Part shown: positions 61,601 through 64,000 of the stretch, in pieces | How positions within the stretch are numbered: the stretch's first letter is position 1 | Layout: each line of letters opens with the position of its first letter | Source of the DNA: Cyclospora cayetanensis | Taxonomy: Eukaryota > Apicomplexa > Conoidasida > Eucoccidiorida > Eimeriidae | Reading direction: 5' to 3' | Assembly (NCBI RefSeq): GCF_002999335.1 | Contig: NW_020312059.1 | Location: forward strand, 186,001 to 250,000 | DNA length: 64,000 nucleotides | Translations under genes and position numbers: made by a program | Notes under the pieces: model-generated | What the model was told of the DNA's origin: nothing | The model's database searches: none | What the model saw: the letters and a program-made list of their open reading frames with translations, nothing else

Positions 61601-62052
61601 AGATTCCTTGGTGGCTCGGAAGGAAGCTATACAGGAAGCGGAAGCCCTCACCATCTACAGAACGAGATACACCTCGTGAAAAGTGTTCTCTAAGGGGAAA
61701 TACAGAAAGAGAAACTCCTCAAAGTGCTTTTGAAGGGAGAAGAGAGCCTTTTCAGGAACCCATTCAGTCCACTGAAGATGCGGCTGCAGTGTTGCGGAGC
61801 CAGCAGGAGAGTTTGCGAACTCAAGTGAGGCAGCAGGAGCAGTTTTTGCAGCACCAGCAGCTATATCTGCAGAATGAAAAGAAGTGGACGCATGTTAAAA
61901 GAGCATATACAGCAAAGCCCCCAGGATTTGCCTACAAGCGCCTGAAAGAAACGATGAATGTTGAAAAGACACGAGACGGTTGGGGATCGCCTGACCTAAT
62001 GAAGGGCTTCATATGCACAAGCAGCAGCGACTCAGGGGAATCAGAGTACTGA
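49635..62052 (+). CDS. CC2D2A: CC2D2A-like protein (C2 domains plus inactive transglutaminase-like domain)
   Basis: In other eukaryotes CC2D2A belongs to the MKS module of the ciliary transition zone; here it would act at the basal body of flagellated microgametes. Exons: 49635-49842, 50131-50236, 50431-50539, 50685-50852, 51116-51233, 51371-51449, 51889-51999, 52243-52774, 53112-53728, 54127-54273, 54410-54485, 54628-54760, 55059-55259, 55356-55479, 56600-56741, 57099-57325, 57973-58072, 58659-58706, 58907-58979, 59103-59460, 59634-59872, 60001-61056, 61376-62052. Phase closes; 1882 residues (human about 1620). An N-terminal C2-like domain spans about 105-235. The main C2 spans 564-680 (VDSYVEVSFDGT, NPVWEDEVTVPLRF). 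The transglutaminase-like part spans 800-960 (GDPLDHCLLMTSLLLGLPAH, HAWVATF, LDIIFNHTNVWLNIQ). The family C-terminal block is INPIRVRGFQGRYYEKRLVF. A Lys/Ala/Pro-rich, coiled-coil tail of about 570 residues follows. A small extra exon near 55930 is possible. Confidence 0.83.
60155..60405 (+). repeat. Lys-rich and Ala-rich low-complexity blocks in the CC2D2A-like tail
   Basis: Two runs of eight or so lysines (60150-60180 and 60365-60400) bracket an Ala-rich stretch coded by GCA/GCT/GCC units. These do not use the pure CAG repeat seen in the kinase and BRWD-like genes. The block lies outside the family-conserved part of the protein. Confidence 0.7.
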
Positions 62053-63183
62053 GGGGACTCAGAATCTGCTGCTTGTGAGGATGTTTTCTTTCTCACGGTG
62101 CTCTGTGCGCACTTATAGCTAGTTGTACTTGGTCCTGTTTCGCTGCGTGTGCACATGCATCCAGTTATGGTTAGCTCCTGTTCGTCTTCACTTGACTCCC
62201 CTGTATTCCTATAGAGCTACCCTGAAGCATTTAGTGCATTCAAGTTTTGCAAGTGGACAGGCGAAGGGTGATACGAAGGCTGGCGAAAATACACAGGAGC
62301 GAGGTCCAGAACGGCAGAGAGATACTAAAGGAGGCCGTACGTGAGGCCTTTTTTTTCTTGAAGTAGTCAAAGAAATCGGAAGTCACATAGGAGTGGCAGC
62401 AGACAGAGGAAGAGAAAATAACCTGTACCAAAGGTTGTAAACAGTTGGTATGGAGAAGCGCTCTTCAATGGGTGATGTTTTTCACTTTCTAGAAACTAAC
62501 CATGATACTACTGCCCTAGCGGTAGTACTAATAGGAGCAATGGAAGTAATATAACCTCCCAACATTAGGAGTTGCAGCTACGGCGCGCGCATGTTTCTAG
62601 GAAGAACGCCAAGCTTTTAGCTACCACGTGTGATCTAGCTAAGCAAGCTCACGAACTATGTACTGTAACAGCTGCCACGGGCTGCCTTCTACTCTTCGTT
62701 AGGAGACCGTAATATAATGCTGAGTATGCTGCTCCTCTTGCTGGTTCTTACGTATTAGGATTGCACCGAGCTAGTTGCAGAGCCGAAAGATGCAGACTGT
62801 AAATACGCTACCTATTCATCTACCCAAATATCTAATCAACTGCTCAACGCTCGCAGCCAATTAGCAAGCTATCAACGTATACCGAACCGCCTACAGAAGC
62901 AGCTTCCCGCAGAAGTGACCAATTAGGAAGTTGTTCTGCGCTCTGCTTCACAGCCTGAAACTGAAAGAACTATGGGAATACCCGGTTGGCTCAAGGGTCT
63001 GATGGTGACCTCGTGTCCCTTTGGGAAGACTGGCAGATACTTATAAGAGCATGGGTGTGTACTGTGTGTGTTTGTAGTATGTTTCTATTTGTTGCAACAT
63101 CTGGGAATGGAAAACACACCGTAGTAGTTTGGAAACTTGGTGAAAGTCTCCTCTTGATGAGACGTGCCCACTCTTATAAGCCC
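62053..63183. other. Intergenic between convergent genes
   Basis: No gene is supported here. The CC2D2A-like gene and the partial gene at the right edge converge on this interval. A stretch at 62560-62720 has faint resemblance to the LTR-like family ('gttgcagctacggcgcgcgc') but cannot be aligned along its length. Confidence 0.4.
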
Positions 63184-63883
63184 CTAGATAGTTCTGTATG
63201 CCACTTGGCCGAGGGCTGCCAGCGCTGCGAGGCAGACATCTAGGCTACTCGTTCTCCTGACCAGCAGCTGGCGGGTTTTTATCTGTTGAGACTCAACTGA
63301 GAGACTTTTTGCCAGAGCAAGAGCCCTCATTTTCCTCCCCATCAACTCCTGTATCCTTCGGTGCAAATCCTCAGGAGACACCTGCGGGCCCCCCCAACTC
63401 GTCTTTTCCCTAAAAGTAAACGATAAAAGGACTTGATGTGGCTGCACTAGACGCTGCACCACTTGTTGCTACGGATATTGCAATATGTGACTTTAGTTTC
63501 TGTAGCTTTGTGACTTCCTGAGCAGCACTGAGGGCTTCCTCGGCTGCCTGAGCAGCCCCCTCCCTCAAAAACTCATATGGGCCCTGGACTGCCAGTGCAG
63601 CACCTAAGACTTGTGCCGAAAACAAATGCCCAAAGCAGCAGCTCGAACAGGGGGGGAGGGGAAGTGCTCTTAGAGGCGTCCGGGAGAAAGTAGACCAGCT
63701 AATAAGGGCTCTACTGTAAGATTTCGTCTAGACAATCGATGAGCTTGGTGGCCAGCCAGCCCAAAATATCTGCCCCGGTCCCATCTGCACCAGAACTTTT
63801 TGAGAATCTGATGCGAGGGGGGGCCCTGGAGGTGCATGCCCTGTCTGCATGGGTGTTAAGCGAATGCCACCATTGCAGTAGTG
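63184..63883 (-). CDS. Hypothetical protein, C-terminal part of a gene running off the right edge
   Basis: Not recognised. Three exons give one phase-consistent reading on the minus strand: 63883-63715, 63641-63492 and 63409-63184 (stop). The product is helical: the first exon ends LATKLIDCLDEIL, the second is Ala/Glu-rich with heptad character (AAQAAEEALSAAQEVTKLQK), the third contains EDLHRRIQELMGRKMRALAL. This suggests a coiled coil. The donor of the second exon (GTCACA) is weak and could be replaced by another, and upstream exons lie beyond 64000. It might equally be two small unrelated frames, so the model is tentative. Confidence 0.45.
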
Positions 63884-64000
63884 CTGGGAGCATATAAGAA
63901 GCAAATTGCGGGGCTATGCATTTTGCTGCTGCTTCTTCTTCAACCTAATCAAGTCCCTGCCTATAAGCTGGATCTGCAGAGTATCATGGATGCACGTAAA

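Noticed and set aside
62540..62830. Possible further copy of the LTR-like family
   Set aside because: Only one short block ('gttgcagctacg...') matches; the other landmarks are missing or out of order.
1..64000. tRNA or rRNA genes, CRISPR arrays, bacterial operons
   Set aside because: No T-loop/anticodon arrangement, conserved rRNA segment or regularly spaced direct repeats were found; gene structure is eukaryotic.

Overview
This is nuclear DNA from a coccidian apicomplexan, most likely Eimeria or a close relative. Three things point there. Genes have many short introns with GT-AG boundaries. Several proteins are packed with homopolymer amino-acid runs (Gln, Ala, Ser) made by CAG/CTG repeats read in different frames. 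Palindromic TGCATGCA octamers are scattered through the window. Species cannot be fixed from the sequence alone.

Layout. 1-5 kb is gene-free and holds diverged copies of a long repeat. 5.2-11.6 kb (+) is a nine-exon calcium-dependent-type protein kinase with a huge Ala/Gln/Ser tail. 13.5-15.5 kb (-) is proteasome lid subunit RPN12. 16.7-22.3 kb is a decayed Ty3/gypsy retrotransposon on the minus strand, flanked by two direct copies of the same repeat, which therefore looks like its LTR. 23.4-27.1 kb (+) is ATP-citrate lyase in two exons. 28.6-29.7 kb (+) is an unrecognised single-exon gene. 31.8-45.1 kb (-) is a thirteen-exon giant of the BRWD/PHIP type (WD40, extended PHD finger, bromodomain, about 3,040 residues). 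45.1-49.6 kb is intergenic with another LTR-like copy. 49.6-62.1 kb (+) is a multi-exon gene (23 coding exons in my model, about 1,880 residues) matching CC2D2A, a ciliary transition-zone protein. The right edge holds the 3' part of an unrecognised minus-strand gene.

The exon models were built by hand from conserved family motifs plus splice signals. Reading phase closes across every junction in the kinase, RPN12, ATP-citrate lyase, BRWD-like and CC2D2A-like models, which is the main internal support for them. The genes are unrelated housekeeping, chromatin, signalling and ciliary genes, each with its own orientation; there is no operon-like system. CAG-rich genes (5-15.5 kb, 32-45 kb) alternate with repeat-poor stretches (16-31 kb, 45-62 kb), the kind of mosaic described for Eimeria chromosomes.
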